Shown: positions 44,801-56,113, numbered from the stretch's first letter. The stretch: DNA of 64,000 nucleotides from Linnemannia schmuckeri (GCA_029449235.1 JANATG010000002.1:1178001-1242000); one strand, 5' to 3'. Numbers and translations: made by a program. Notes: generated by a model not told the origin, from the sequence alone.

Positions 44801-47443
44801 ATGACATCCCTGTCCCGAAAACGAGCCCTCCAAGATCTCGCAACTCAACGGAAAAAAAACAACTTATCCAACTTTCCCTCCCTCTTCGACATCGCCATCC
44901 AGACCTGCATCTCTCACCTCGAAATTTATGGCACATTCGACGGTCTCCCCTTCCACCCTTTTGGTCAACCGCTTTTTGAAGAGTTTGTCAAGCGAGCCGG
45001 CCAATGGCGACTCACCACCGAACAACGCCAAGCAGGCATCATTCTCTTCTCTGAATCCTACGGTGAAGGCTTTTTGGGCCCCGAGTACACTGGAATCCGA
45101 TGTTCGCTTCAGGACGATATCCCGCACCTGGGTGCCTTTGCAGAGTGTCTGGTTTACTTGGACCTGTCCGGTGGATGTGTCGCGGGAAATTCACCTGGGT
45201 TGGAGGACAAGGACATGGCATTTCTGTCGGGACTCTCTCGCCTCAAAATTCTCAATCTTGCGGGACTAAAAATCGGCGATACGGGATTGAGTCATCTGGT
45301 CCGCAGTGTCACTTTTGGATCCTCAGGACCGGCGTTGCTGGAGTACCTGAACTTGGCAGGAACGGATGTCTCCCACAGAGGAATTGCTCGGCTGTGGTCC
45401 TCCCAGCAGCAGCAGCAGCAGCACCGCTCTCAGAGGCAGCTGGTGTTTCAACGTCTTTTGGGCATCGACTTGTCCGGAACGGCGGTTCTCCCGAGCGTGG
45501 CGGAGACGCTATTTCAGGAACAGATCTTGGCACCAGAGGAGGGTGGCTGGACAAGACTTGGACGCAGCGTCGAACTCTTCCCAAGTCAGACTCTACAGGA
45601 ACAGCAATCGGCAACCTATGCTAACTACCCTAGCAGTTACCATGAGCAGGAGAATGGAATAAACCCCATGCAGAAATGGGTGGATCGACTGAACCGGACC
45701 TACAAACTTACTTTTGGACAAAAGCCCGACCTAGGTGGAGAAGATGGATTGGGGCTTTCAGAGTGTCTGGCTCTATCTAAGCTGGATCAAGTGCATTTCA
45801 TTCCTCTTTCGGAACCACTCGCGCCCCATCAGGTTGAATACAATCGACGAGGAGAAGAGATGAGGAGGACCTTTGCCGAGGAGCGAGAAAATCGGAGACG
45901 GTCCAAGAAGAGAACAAAATACAGTCGAGATCAGGAAGTCGACGGCGACATCAGGACCACCATGTCAGCGGGAAGCGGGCGATCTTTCATTAAACAACAA
46001 AACGCCGCCGCCAGCCTTGTCAACAGTGACAAGAACGCGATTATTGGAGAGAACGGGCTCGACCATATGTTCAACCTCAACATGTATCAAAAGGTGTTGT
46101 CCTATGTTCGGCTCACGTTCGGTACTCGGACTCGATCTATCGCCTCGAACGGGAAATCGTCCGGTCAACACGAAGGTCTGGCGTTTGTTCGGGTACGGAG
46201 TGTGGTAGAGAAGCGCTTGACATTTCTGGAGGTGCGAGATGTCGAGATGGAGGCGCCTCAATTTGCTTCCCAGCAACAGAAGCGACAAGGAGATGCCAGT
46301 CAAGGATGGTCGACAGGAATGGGTCCTCATGGCGTTGTGGTTTCTACTATTGCCCGACTCAAGCCTCGTTATCGACCACCACTAATCGAATCAGACGAAA
46401 CAGACTATCACGACTCGGCTCTACAGAGCTCTTTCTTAGACCGACCCACCAAGCAAGAGGATGTCAAGTATGAGCCTCGGGACGACTTGCAGGACGATGT
46501 CAAGATTGAGCCTCGCTACCGTTTAAAGGAGAGTCACAAACGCAATGTCTATAAGCAAGAGGATCAACGACATGACCTACAACAAGCACCAAAGGTGACA
46601 CTTGTCAATCCATTCGCCAAGGCAGCAACCTCACCGGCATCACGTACATCGTCCTGGGTGTTTTCGACAAGCACATCTCCTCGCAAGCAGGAACCAATAC
46701 CACTTCAACATCCACAGGGTCCTCCTATTGGCAATCTCCCAACTCGCCGGCGGGCCGGACAGGACATTGGTAACAGCTATCAATTCCAGCCATTCATCAA
46801 ACCCGCTACGGAACAGTCTTCAAGTTCAATCTTTATTACCCAGCCATCGCCTCGCAAGGAGCAACACCTACAACAGAAGCAAGGAGGCCGTTCAGTATCG
46901 AAACCAATAACGATGGTCAAAACGCGTGCGGATAAAAAGCCTGTTGTGACGCCTCGGACGACATTTTTTCCGATGAGGAGCGGAATTGGGGGAGGAGTTG
47001 ATGGTGCTGGCGGTGGGTCTTCGATGATGCAGCGGTGGACCCAGCAGGAACAGCAGCCGCAGATGAAACCAGCACCTTTGCCTTCCCCCTCGCCGGTCAA
47101 GAAGAGCCCTTCCAAGCCCAGTACAGGTGCTGGCAGTCAAGACAAGAAGGCCGCGGCGACGGCGACGGCGACTCAACCCTCGGTGATTCGCGAGTTTCAG
47201 TTTAAGGACATCAAGCGTGATACCGTCAATTTGGACAGGTGGATTCGGACCGGTGGTTCTGGCGTAACTGGTAGTAAAACCAATGGTGGTACCCTTGCTT
47301 CAAATTCTCTCAGCACAGAGAGGAGTAACCTTTTCAATGCTACAGTGACCAAGGCTGCCAAGGAACCAATCAAAACTATTCGATTTGATCCGCGCGATGA
47401 GCTCTTTGCAGACCCCGAAGGTGATGACGACGGCAGTGGTTGA
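44801..47443 (+). CDS. Leucine-rich-repeat-like protein with disordered, SUMO-motif-bearing C-terminus
   Basis: Single-exon gene of about 880 codons from ATG 44801 (MTSLSRKRALQDLATQRKKN). The N-terminal third is folded: CISHLEIYGTFDGLPFHPFG, then repeated LRR-like strands (LVYLDLSGGC, LKILNLAGLKIGDTGLSHLV, LEYLNLAGTDVSHRGIARLW, LLGIDLSGTAV), as in RNI-type repeats. The rest is charged and low-complexity, with a Lys/Arg patch (RRRSKKRTKY) that may be a nuclear signal and tandem psi-K-x-E sites (VKYEP, VKIEP, YKQED) near 46460-46565. The C-terminus has FQFKDIKRDTVNLDRWIRTG and an acidic end. No enzyme motif is seen. A nuclear adaptor role is conceivable but is inference. An ATG 258 nt upstream is in frame; 44801 is preferred on composition. 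Confidence 0.7.
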   Translation: MTSLSRKRALQDLATQRKKNNLSNFPSLFDIAIQTCISHLEIYGTFDGLPFHPFGQPLFEEFVKRAGQWRLTTEQRQAGIILFSESYGEGFLGPEYTGIRCSLQDDIPHLGAFAECLVYLDLSGGCVAGNSPGLEDKDMAFLSGLSRLKILNLAGLKIGDTGLSHLVRSVTFGSSGPALLEYLNLAGTDVSHRGIARLWSSQQQQQQHRSQRQLVFQRLLGIDLSGTAVLPSVAETLFQEQILAPEEGGWTRLGRSVELFPSQTLQEQQSATYANYPSSYHEQENGINPMQKWVDRLNRTYKLTFGQKPDLGGEDGLGLSECLALSKLDQVHFIPLSEPLAPHQVEYNRRGEEMRRTFAEERENRRRSKKRTKYSRDQEVDGDIRTTMSAGSGRSFIKQQNAAASLVNSDKNAIIGENGLDHMFNLNMYQKVLSYVRLTFGTRTRSIASNGKSSGQHEGLAFVRVRSVVEKRLTFLEVRDVEMEAPQFASQQQKRQGDASQGWSTGMGPHGVVVSTIARLKPRYRPPLIESDETDYHDSALQSSFLDRPTKQEDVKYEPRDDLQDDVKIEPRYRLKESHKRNVYKQEDQRHDLQQAPKVTLVNPFAKAATSPASRTSSWVFSTSTSPRKQEPIPLQHPQGPPIGNLPTRRRAGQDIGNSYQFQPFIKPATEQSSSSIFITQPSPRKEQHLQQKQGGRSVSKPITMVKTRADKKPVVTPRTTFFPMRSGIGGGVDGAGGGSSMMQRWTQQEQQPQMKPAPLPSPSPVKKSPSKPSTGAGSQDKKAAATATATQPSVIREFQFKDIKRDTVNLDRWIRTGGSGVTGSKTNGGTLASNSLSTERSNLFNATVTKAAKEPIKTIRFDPRDELFADPEGDDDGSG

Positions 47444-48354
47444 ATTAAAATTGTACAAAGACAGTTCCCAAGGTGACTGCGAAGCTTTTTTGGTGGCGCA
47501 ATTTCGATTCCAGAAGCATTTTTTAAGCTGGTAAAAAAAAGAGCGCAAACGGTCGAGTGTGTGAAGCGTGTCTTTTTTCCTTTATCAAAGGCTTGTGTAG
47601 CTTTTGACGGTGAAGACTGGAGAGTAATCGGTTACCACAAGAGGCACCGATCGGGGTATTGACAATCCATATGCTTCCCACTAGTGATGGTAATTGCGAA
47701 GAAACAATAAGCGTGGCGTGACCCTCGACGGGACGGGATAAGGGGCAAATTGGAAAGAAGGGTTAAGTGTCTTCCCTCCAAATGACAAGCAAGGAAGGCG
47801 TGAGGATGAATACAGTACAGAGGAATACGAGGAGAGATAGAGGCTCAACAAGAAAACGATGATTATCGGCGATGTGCAAGCAATGCTGTCCGGTATCGAT
47901 CGTCTCATGTAACATGTAGCATATGTTTTGTGGACTCAAGAGACACGTCAACATTCATTCCCGCTCTCCCCTTTTTCACACCCATTGTTGCCCTTGTCTT
48001 CTCTTCACCTTTTCTCTTTCTTCACTCCTTTTGTGTGTTGTGTGCGTGTGTGTATGTCTGACTGAGTGTGACATTCAACTCTTGATTAGCCTTGACTTGT
48101 CCCATTATTCTGTACATTCTCTCTCTTTTTTTTCACTTCTTCCCTTTCCCCCCTTTATTTCCCTTTTTTCTTCCTTGCTTCCCAGTCGTACTCTTCTGTC
48201 GTCCCACCAAATTCACCCACACTCCCCAACAAACTCACACTCGTACATCTCTTCTCCCTTTTTTTATTCATCGTATTCATCCAAAATACACAACCACGCC
48301 AACACACACACCTACCCTACTTCCCACTCATACAAACTTACAAACCTGACGGCC
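47444..48354. other. Intergenic upstream of CTLH gene
   Basis: About 910 bp. The last 400 bp are CT-rich with TGTG and ACAC runs directly before the CTLH start codon, the usual leader style here. No other gene recognised. Confidence 0.55.
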
Positions 48355-50090
48355 ATGGACTTGGACTCGGAGATACAAAGCTCCAACAAGATCGACACCG
48401 CAATCCCGCGTCAACTCGTCCTCGACTACCTCCTTCACAACTGCTATGGTGAAACCGCCCGTGCCTTCATGAAAGACGACCTCGACGCAGTCAAGGAGTC
48501 GAGTGACTCTGCCGCCAATGGCCGAAAGAATGGCAGCAGCGCATCGGCCACCAACGGAGCTACCTCTGCAGTGGCTGTACCACAAGGAGGTGCCATGACT
48601 CGTAATACTTCTGAGAGCAACAACAACAACATCGACAACGACGATATTCATCACCGGAGAGCACGCCATGCGGCATCGCTGATGATGGACACTGAAAAGG
48701 AGGAGCTTGATCAAGAAGGAGACTCGCCTATGGGTGAGAGCTACTTGGATACAAAGGATTCTCTCAGCACTAGTACTTTTACTGCCGACAAGGCACACGC
48801 ACTCCATATCGACGAACAGCTCAAGAATCTGGAGACACGCAAAGGTACGCACACACGCACACATACAAGAACAATCACCGCTAGGACTTTTATGACCACC
48901 ACCATTACTTTCATCAGCAACAACACAAGGCACTACACCAACAAACAAACAAACAGACAAACAAACAAACAGACAAACAAACAAACAGACAAAAAAAGAG
49001 AGAGAGAACGAGGAGAAAGGATAAGGGTTTACGAATAAGGGGGAGCAGGGGGAACGGAGGAGGAGGAGCAGGAGGGGATGGAAAGAGAAAACATGCCAAA
49101 CCCATGTGCCTCTGTCTGTCTATCTGTGTATGCCGTGCGTGTGCGTCATGTTGTGTTTCTGTGTGTACGTGCACGGGAGCACTCGCTCTTTTACGACTGT
49201 ATCTCCCTCTCGCTTATTCCATGGACAGAATACATGTAGAAAACACTAATCCATTTTTTGGCACCCTGATTTTTTTTGCACGCTAGCTATCCGATCTTTG
49301 ATTTCAATGGGCGACATTGGACCAGCGATGGATATGTGCAACGCAGCGTTTCCTGGAGTGCTGTCGATCGACCCCCACAGCCCTCTCACTACAGCCAGCT
49401 CTATCCACATGAACTTTAAGCTGCAGTGCCAAAAGTTCATTGAGATTGTGAAGTCAGATCCAGAGCGAGGTCCCGATGCGTTAATGTTTGCCCAGCAGGT
49501 TCTGAGTGATTTCACGCGACTAGACCCTCAAGGCAAGGACAAGTACATCCGGCACATGGAGGAGATTGTCTCTGTCATCGCCTTCAACAATCCTGAGGAC
49601 TCGCCCAACAGTCATCACCTCAAGCAGGAAGCACGCGACCACCTCGCCGACATTATGAACAGCGCAGTTCTTGGTATGTTAAACCAGCTGGGCTTACTGT
49701 GCTGGATGGTGATGCTCCGCCTTACGTGTTTGATCCGCTAGTTTGTGACAAGCTAATTCAAATCGTCCCCTTTTTTTCTTGCGTTCGTGTACGTGGAACA
49801 TATCAGGATGCAATGGCATGTCTTGTGAGCCTGCATTGTTAACGATTGTGAAGCAGGCGACTCTAGTGCGAGAGTACCTGGCTCTGGACACATCCAAGAC
49901 AAAACGCGTACTAAAGGTACCGTTCGTAACCTTTTCTTCTCACTTTACGATTTGAAACTGCAATTGATGGTTAGTTGGTTACGTACGGCGAGCAGACTGT
50001 TGTATTGACATCACTTGATTTTTATTGTGAATCTGATACTAGGCACCGGCAAGATGGCGATTATCATCGTTCCTAGAGGAGTCGAGTTGA
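48355..50090 (+). CDS. LisH-CTLH-CRA domain protein (RanBPM/GID-type, no SPRY)
   Basis: Starts at ATG 48355. A LisH motif lies at the N-terminus (IPRQLVLDYLLHNCYGETAR), followed by an Asn/Ser-rich linker. After a 440-nt intron comes the CTLH segment (LETRKAIRSLISMGDIGPAM), then NFKLQCQKFIEIVKSDPERG and the CRA-type part (IVSVIAFNNPEDSPN, DHLADIMNSAVL). Small exons near 49807-49917 and 50043-50090 finish the protein (CEPALLTIVKQATLVREYLA ... LEESS). The Cys-Gln-Phe-Ile pattern and the DPE.SP motif are closest to the C-terminal half of RanBPM/Ran-binding protein 9-like proteins, but the SPRY domain is absent. Such proteins are scaffold subunits of the GID/CTLH ubiquitin ligase; membership of that complex is inferred. 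Confidence 0.85.
48940..48991 (+). repeat. (ACAA)n/(ACAG) microsatellite in intron 1 of CTLH gene
   Basis: Interrupted array of ACAAACAA and ACAG units inside the unusually long first intron. Followed by a GA-rich block. Confidence 0.85.
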
Positions 50091-51102
50091 ATGAGCAATG
50101 TAGAGACGGGAGCAGTGGCAGCAGCCACGACAAGGAGAATTGACCAACCAACCAACGAGCAACACCAATTACAGCCACCTTATCTACATTATTGCCAACA
50201 GCACGATAAAACACTGATAGCGCCAAGATCTCACTGCAGCAACAACAGGAATGGATAATCAGATTTTCAGGGATAGGCAGGAGCGAGATCAAAAAGCAGA
50301 GGCGTGGCACTGCAGGGGCGAGGGAGAACTAGTAGGAGTAAGAGAAGAGAACGTGAAGGAAAGTGGATTTTGCTGGATTCTGGTGCTAGCTTTGTAACAG
50401 GCTGTCGCAGTTGGTCCTGGGCGGAAAAGGGGTGGCTGGTATGGTCTTGTCGTGGTCGCGGTTGCCCCTGTCGTAATTTCTCATTTCTCTGTCCATTTTT
50501 CTCTCAACGCGCTCTGTACGAATAAGCTCGCGTTTACATACTAGCGTTCTCTTTTTTTTCATTTGCAAATCGAATAAAAAATCACTAACAAGCAGACCCT
50601 TTTCAGTGCCACCATTCGAAAGATGGCATGCAACATAGGACTCTCAAAGAGTTAAGAATGGTACCATGCTGCCTTCGCAAAATAATAGTATACACCGCAA
50701 GAGATTACGCCGCGCTCATTTCTCTCTCCTCTCTCTCTCTCACACACACTCATACACACTCCTCCTTCGCCGTGGCCGTGTTCTTGTTCTGGAAGTATCC
50801 ATCTACTCCACTTTCAATTCTGCTTAGCTGTCTTGGCTGGCCAAGAGCGCCGAGAAAGGAACCGTGCGAACAAAGGCGTTGTCCAAACCCTACCAAGAGT
50901 TGTGTCATCTTGCTCTCAGTGATACACAGGCCTTGGCAAATTTTCGTGGAAGAATAAAAAGGGTGAACTTTTTCTTTTTTTTCTTTTTCTCATCATCACC
51001 AACAGCAATAGCAACAACAAAGCAGAAACAAGCTCTTCTCCACACTCTCCGCTTTCCCACCAACTAACCAACCAACAACCAACACCAACAAAGCAACGAA
51101 AT
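50091..51102. other. Intergenic between CTLH and DUF4097-like genes
   Basis: About 1 kb, no gene recognised. TCTC and CACA dinucleotide runs at 50720-50765 and a CT-rich leader near 50970-51050 precede the next start codon. Confidence 0.55.
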
Positions 51103-52631
51103 ATGCAGAACATGTTCTCCAACATCACCTCAGCCTTCAGCTTCATCCAAAAGCCCGACATCCCCGTCCGTATCCCCAACGACGACACATCCTTCAACCC
51201 TAAGGAATACCCTCACGTCATTGTCTCTGCCGAGGGCAAGATGTCGGGAAAAGTGCTCCTGGTTCATGGGGGCACTGAAACGGACGAGTCGGGGCTAGGA
51301 TTGATTTCGACGAGGGTTTGGGTTGTTAATGAGGCGGATAAGGAACAGGTTGTTATTACTGCGAGCTTTGATAAGGAAACTCATACTTATCATTTGGAGG
51401 TACACTCTTTGTTCTTTTGATTGTTGCTTTACTTTGCTTTGCTTTGCTTTGTGGGCGATGTTTGTCTGTTTGCTTTGTTTGGTTGACGCGCAGCATTGAG
51501 TGAGAAGCCAAGTAATGGTCCTGGGAAGCTTATGCGGGAATGGAGTCTTGGCAAAAAGCTTATTTGTCAATTGATGAAAACCTTCATTAACAAAGCTCAA
51601 TTTTCTACCTCTCCCTTTCTTTTAATCAAAATAGACGCCCAAGGAGCAACGCTTCAATGCAATCTACTACGAGACCATGGTTCAATACCCATCCGCAACA
51701 ACCTCAGCTTCCTCCCTCTCCTTCTCTCTCCCCAACACCTCCCTCTCCGGCAGCGACTTGTCCAATCTTGCCTTCGGATCCATCAAGACCGCCCTCTCCA
51801 ACGGATCCATCGCTCTGCAAGACCTCAACGGCGAAAGCACGCACCTCCAAACCTCCAATGGTTCCGTCTCCGGCTCCTTCAACGCGGGCCATATCGACCT
51901 CGACACGACCAACGGTGCCATTACCGCAAAGATTAATGTTCGTGATGCACAGGACGGCTCCCAGTCCCGCGTTAACACTCGGACCACCAATGGGCGATTG
52001 GATATTCATACCCGAGCAACCCAGACGACTCGTGGACTGTGGATGAACAACAGTTCTACAAACGGTCGTGTTACTGTGGGAGCGTTGCTGAAAAAGGCAG
52101 ATCGCACGTCAGTGATTCATTCGACGACCAATAATGGTAAGGTTGAGGTCGATATTGACGCCAGTCTGACAGATCAGCCTTTGGAGGTTAAGCAGTCGAC
52201 TTCTAATGGCGCTATTCGAAGCAACCTCATGATCCCCATCGATCAGCCCTTCCAGGGCCACATCCAGTCTTCCAACGGCTCCGTTGAAGCCAACCTCGTA
52301 AGTCTCTTCCTCCTTCTCATTCTTATTCTTACACTGAAAAGACCACATCGTATTTTACTCCATCAACAAAATCAACTAAGCGCCTCTTCTCTTTCCACTA
52401 TCCCACAACAAATAGACGGAAGCTTTCCGGGGCACATTCGACTTGTCAACCTCACACTCGAGCGCAACCGTCGAGGGCACAGACTTGACCTTGACAAAGA
52501 ACAGCAAATCTGCCAAGCTGGGCTTCCGCGGCGCCGAGGGTCCCAGTCATATCCAGCTTTCCTCTTCCAACGCCAGTGTCGCTTTGCGCTTCTACCCCGC
52601 TGGCGAGTCCTTGGCCGCCAAGGAAGGTTAA
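51103..52631 (+). CDS. DUF4097-like beta-repeat protein (putative adhesin fold), cytosolic by sequence
   Basis: Three exons: ATG 51103 to about 51399, about 51635-52299, and about 52416-52631. The middle is a series of strand-turn repeats of the SNGSV/TNGAI type: LSNGSIALQDLNGEST, TSNGSVSGSF, TTNGAITAKINV, TTNGRLDIHT, STNGRVTVGALLKKAD, TNNGKVEVDID, TSNGAIRSNL and SSNGSVEANL. This resembles the right-handed beta-helix of DUF4097/DUF4098 'putative adhesin' proteins. No signal peptide is visible at the N-terminus (MQNMFSNITSAFSFIQKPDI) and no membrane helix follows, so an intracellular location is more likely than the family nickname implies. Splice junctions keep frame (GAG|ACG CCC; CTC|ACG GAA). 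Confidence 0.75.
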
Positions 52632-52979
52632 AGTCGTATCACACCTGCTTGCGAGTCAGTCTACGCTTTCGTTCGCAGAATCTTCCCAATAATAGCGCCA
52701 GTCAGCTTCTTTGCGGTAGTCAAACCTGCGCGACAAAAAACTAGCTCCCTTCCGCAGTTTAGCAATAGTACCTCCACTTTGAAAAATAGCTGCACAAAAA
52801 ATAAATATCATTTGCTGTAATTGTTTTTGCCTTTATTCCTGAACAGTCAGATTATCCGGACAACAAAAACGAAAAGAAAAAAAAAAGAAAAAAAGGTGGT
52901 GGCCGGATATGAGGAGCAAGGAGCGGGTGTGCGTGATTTTCGAAACCGAAGATGAACGAGGAAAGGAAGCGAGGCCCTT
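52632..52979. other. Convergent spacer
   Basis: 348 bp of 3' flanks of two converging genes. A-rich runs at 52860-52900. Nothing else recognised. Confidence 0.5.
52800..52805 (+). terminator. Polyadenylation signal AATAAA (DUF4097-like gene)
   Basis: AATAAA about 170 nt after the stop at 52631, in the spacer converging with the cap-binding protein gene. Confidence 0.4.
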
Positions 52980-54539
52980 TCACCTGAAGACGTCCGTGTT
53001 CCTGAAGCTGCTGTTATCCTTCAAAGCATCATTGTGGGTCTTGTATTCCATTATGGTATCAGCAGGCAAGCTCAACACTCTCTTCATGGTATCCCTTTAA
53101 GATCGATAGTGAGCAGTAACATCGTCAGTAAACGAAAAAGAAAAAAAATCGATCGTCGAAATAATCCGAAAACAGAATCCGAGAAAAATAAACGTACCTG
53201 ATCTTCAAATTGGTGCGACCGCCTTGAGATGACTGGTTCCATATCGACAGAATATCCTCTGCGCCACGAATCGACAACACAATGCCGCAAATCTCCGATC
53301 CCACATCGAACTGGTCTCCTATGACAGCCATGATCTACACATATATGATTTGAGATGCACGAGAGGTGTCAGTGATGAAATATTGGAAATTTTTGATGAC
53401 GAAAAGACAATTCTTCTCATTTTGACAAACGTAATAAAACTCCCAGGTACTTACCAAGTTCTCCCAATACCGGCTGGCCAAGCCCTTCTTAAGTCGCACG
53501 ATCCATTTTCCTCCATTGATGTTGGCTGCATCCTCCCACACAGGTCGGACTCCTTGCCTGAACATATGGTAGTCGCTTACATTCGGCAACTCGTGTGGTC
53601 GACGGAGATGCGAATATACAGCCCAAAAGTCCTCGACCTATATGATACATCACAAAATTCAATTATCCTCATTAGTCCATGAACTTTGATCAATATCCCA
53701 GCTTGCTTGGTAAAGAAACAAGGTGAAGGGAGGAAAGCTTACCGAACCGAAGGTGGCAATCTTTTTCATGGCACTCTCATAGTTCACAATCTTGCTCCCA
53801 GGTGGACGGTGCATGAACCAAAAGACCCAGTTGAAGTGCAAGGGATGAATTTCGGACGAGGCCACCAGGCTCGATCCGTTTCCAGAATTGAGCACCGACC
53901 CTGTTGTGTGTGTTGATGCCTGTCCTCCTCCTACTCCACCACCGCCACTTCCAGCACCACCGCCGCCTCCGGTTGATCCGATATATGCAGATATCCCTGC
54001 AGACCCACTTCCTCCCGAGAGCGGGGCGTTTCTTGCTCCAAGCCCTCCTGCACCTGTAATGCCATAATCGCTGTGGATTCTACTACCAGTGCCGCTGCTG
54101 CTGGTGTTGCTGTGGCTATTGAGTTCTGATGAGTCCAAGGTGCTAGGTCCAGTCAAGAACGCCGAGAGTCCCGGTTGAGTCATGCCAGGTCCATGAAGGC
54201 TGTTGCTATGGCTGCTAAGACTGCTGCTGCTGAGAGGGCCCGAAGAGATGGAAGAGAGAGAATTTGTTGAAAGTGTCGGGAGTCCAGATCCGATGCCTGA
54301 GCTCTGTCGCTGCAACTGAACTAGTTTCGATCCGCCACTTCCTGGCGCACTGTTGTCGCCTTGCATACGAGATCTGTAGTTGTTCCGGCAAGGAAAGAGG
54401 AGAAAAGGAACTGGTTGTGTTAAAACAGTCGGTATTTCTTGTTTTGGAAAGTAGATTGAAAGAGGGGTATTAATTCATGCAACCAGAACAAGGGATAGGA
54501 AACTTACGACTTGCGGGGACCGCCCCAAACTGGATCCAT
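52980..54539 (-). CDS. 4EHP/eIF4E2-type cap-binding protein with Ser/Gly-rich N-terminus
   Basis: Binds the mRNA 5' cap; metazoan 4EHP represses translation. ATG 54539 encodes MDPVWGGPRKS, then an intron. The second exon gives a long Ser/Gly-rich extension and then the fold: HPLHFNWVFWFMHRPPG and NYESAMKKIATFGSVEDFWA. Later exons give RPVWEDAANINGGKWIVRLK, GDQFDVGSEICGIVLSIRGA and, in the last exon, TIMEYKTHNDALKDNSSFRN, which is nearly diagnostic for the 4EHP class. The Trp equivalent to the first cap-stacking residue of eIF4E is retained (FNWVFW), the second position is Tyr (NYES), and the cap-contacting Trp-Glu (VWED) is intact. The extension, with a Gly/Ser tract, is far longer than in animal 4EHP. 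Confidence 0.92.
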
Positions 54540-55263
54540 GTCTGTAGTGGTAGGTGCCGTGGTTGGTCGACGACGGAGGTGAAGAGTTGTGTTTGAAAAA
54601 AGAAAAGATGTCGAGAGGAAAAACTTAGGTGTTCCTGAGTGATGCAAACTGTGTGTTGTGCAAAAGAGTGTTGTTCTATTAGACTGAGGAAATTGTGTCG
54701 AGGAGAGAAAGGTGAGTTTTTCGGTTCTGATCAGCAAAACATAGCACCTCAGACCAGTTAGTCAAAGACAATGGCGTCCCTGGTGGTGTTTGTTCACGAG
54801 TTGGCAAATTCGTCGACCAATTTCACGTAGTGTAGAACTTCCTGATTGATGAATGTCCTGCTTTTTTTTCATCGGGTGGCCGTTATGGTCAGGGTTGACT
54901 CTGCCTTTCCCGCTTTTACATTCAAGTTGTGTCGTCCTAGTTGCGCTGAATCCCATAACAAAAGGGCGTGGGAAGTCAATGCGAGTTTTGTGGAGAAACA
55001 AGAGTTGTCGCGTGGTGCTTCCTTGCGTCTAGATGACGAGTCCTCAGATCCTATTACATTCCTGCATCGCCTCTACGACGTTCTGCCATGCGAGCCAGGT
55101 TAAGAAAACATACGCTGTTTTTGTAAGCAACTTGTTGCAAAGAGCAAGGAGAGGATGAGATTCGACGTGTGAGTGTCTGCTGGATGTGAATTGGAAAGAG
55201 AAAAAAGAAGGCAGCAATCGCCCACCACTTCAAAGGAAGTGATCACGTCACAGAAGGCGGAAT
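54540..55263. other. Intergenic upstream of 4EHP-type gene
   Basis: About 720 bp. No gene recognised; short frames on both strands have no coding character. A T15 run begins near 55267 at the edge of the dehydrogenase pseudogene. Confidence 0.5.
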
Positions 55264-55975
55264 TCATTTTTTTTTTTTTTTATTGCTATAGCGAAGCAAC
55301 TCCTCCTGACAATAGTTGCAGAGACGGTCGTAACTTTTTGGGGAAGTGATGGCCGGGGACGGGATCTGGTCGACGCCGTAGTGGGCTGCAGAAGCTGTCA
55401 TCACAATACGGGCCTTAGGCGCCTTCTCGACCAGTGGCAACAGCAAGCGAGTGAGTAGCCAGTGGCTAATGTGGTTGATACCGAATTGGCTGTCAAACCC
55501 CTCCGCTGTTGGTCTGAAACTTGGCAAGTCCATCACCCCGGCGTCTATTCAGGAACGAAACAGGAAAAGAACGCGATGAGTTGACTTGACATCCCATGTG
55601 TTTATTCACTAGACTTCAAGAATGGTCGCTGTGTTGTGTTCTTACTGTTAACGAGGAGGTCGATGACTGTTGTTCTCTTTGGAACTTTTTCAGCGAAGCG
55701 ACGGATGCCCTTGAGAGACGCAAGGTCCAGATAGATGAATTCAACATGAGAGTTGCGCGTCTGAGCCTTTGATCATCTCCACCGCCTTAGCTCCTTGCGC
55801 CCTTGCTCTGTCACCTGTATAAGGAACTGAACTTGGCAGCTAATGTTCGTCTCAAAGCCTGTGCGTACTAGACCAAACAGCGAAGTAACTCCATTGATCC
55901 GTACCGATGATTAGGCTTTAACCGGCTTTAGCAAAAGCTGTCGCGGTAACCAAGCCCAATTCTTTTGCCTCTCCT
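55264..55975 (-). pseudogene. Short-chain dehydrogenase/reductase pseudogene
   Basis: The fold is clear in pieces on the minus strand. LGLVTATAFAKAG (cofactor-loop region) runs straight into an in-frame TAA at 55920-55918. RARAQGAKAVEMIKGSDAQL then meets a frame break near 55745-55760 before VEFIYLDLASLKGIRRFAEK. LLVN is joined by an apparently intact intron to NAGVM, followed by TAEGFDSQFGINHISHWLLT and ARIVMTASAAHYG. The sequence ends in a poly-Lys A-run where the YxxxK catalytic motif and C-terminal half should be. At least two disabling lesions plus truncation argue for a dead copy of an RDH/WWOX-like SDR. Retained introns argue against retroposition. Confidence 0.8.
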
Positions 55976-56113
55976 ATACAAGAGAATGGGAATGGCAAGT
56001 TAAATATGTATTTCACTGAGCACGCCCTCAGCGATTGATATTAAGCATTTGTTGGTGTGAGAAAATCCATTTACAAAACACGAATATCATTTATTGCCTG
56101 TCAAAACAGCAAC
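55976..56113. other. Spacer between two minus-strand elements
   Basis: Short AT-rich spacer; possible remains of the pseudogene's first exon could lie here, but none is recognised. Confidence 0.3.

Noticed and set aside
48328..48984. Minus-strand frame of 218 codons opposite the CTLH gene
   Set aside because: Antisense of the coding exon and of the ACAA repeat; no protein-like pattern.
55264..55300. A15 run at the end of the dehydrogenase copy as a sign of retroposition
   Set aside because: The copy keeps what look like intact introns, so it is not a processed retrocopy; the A-run is probably independent.
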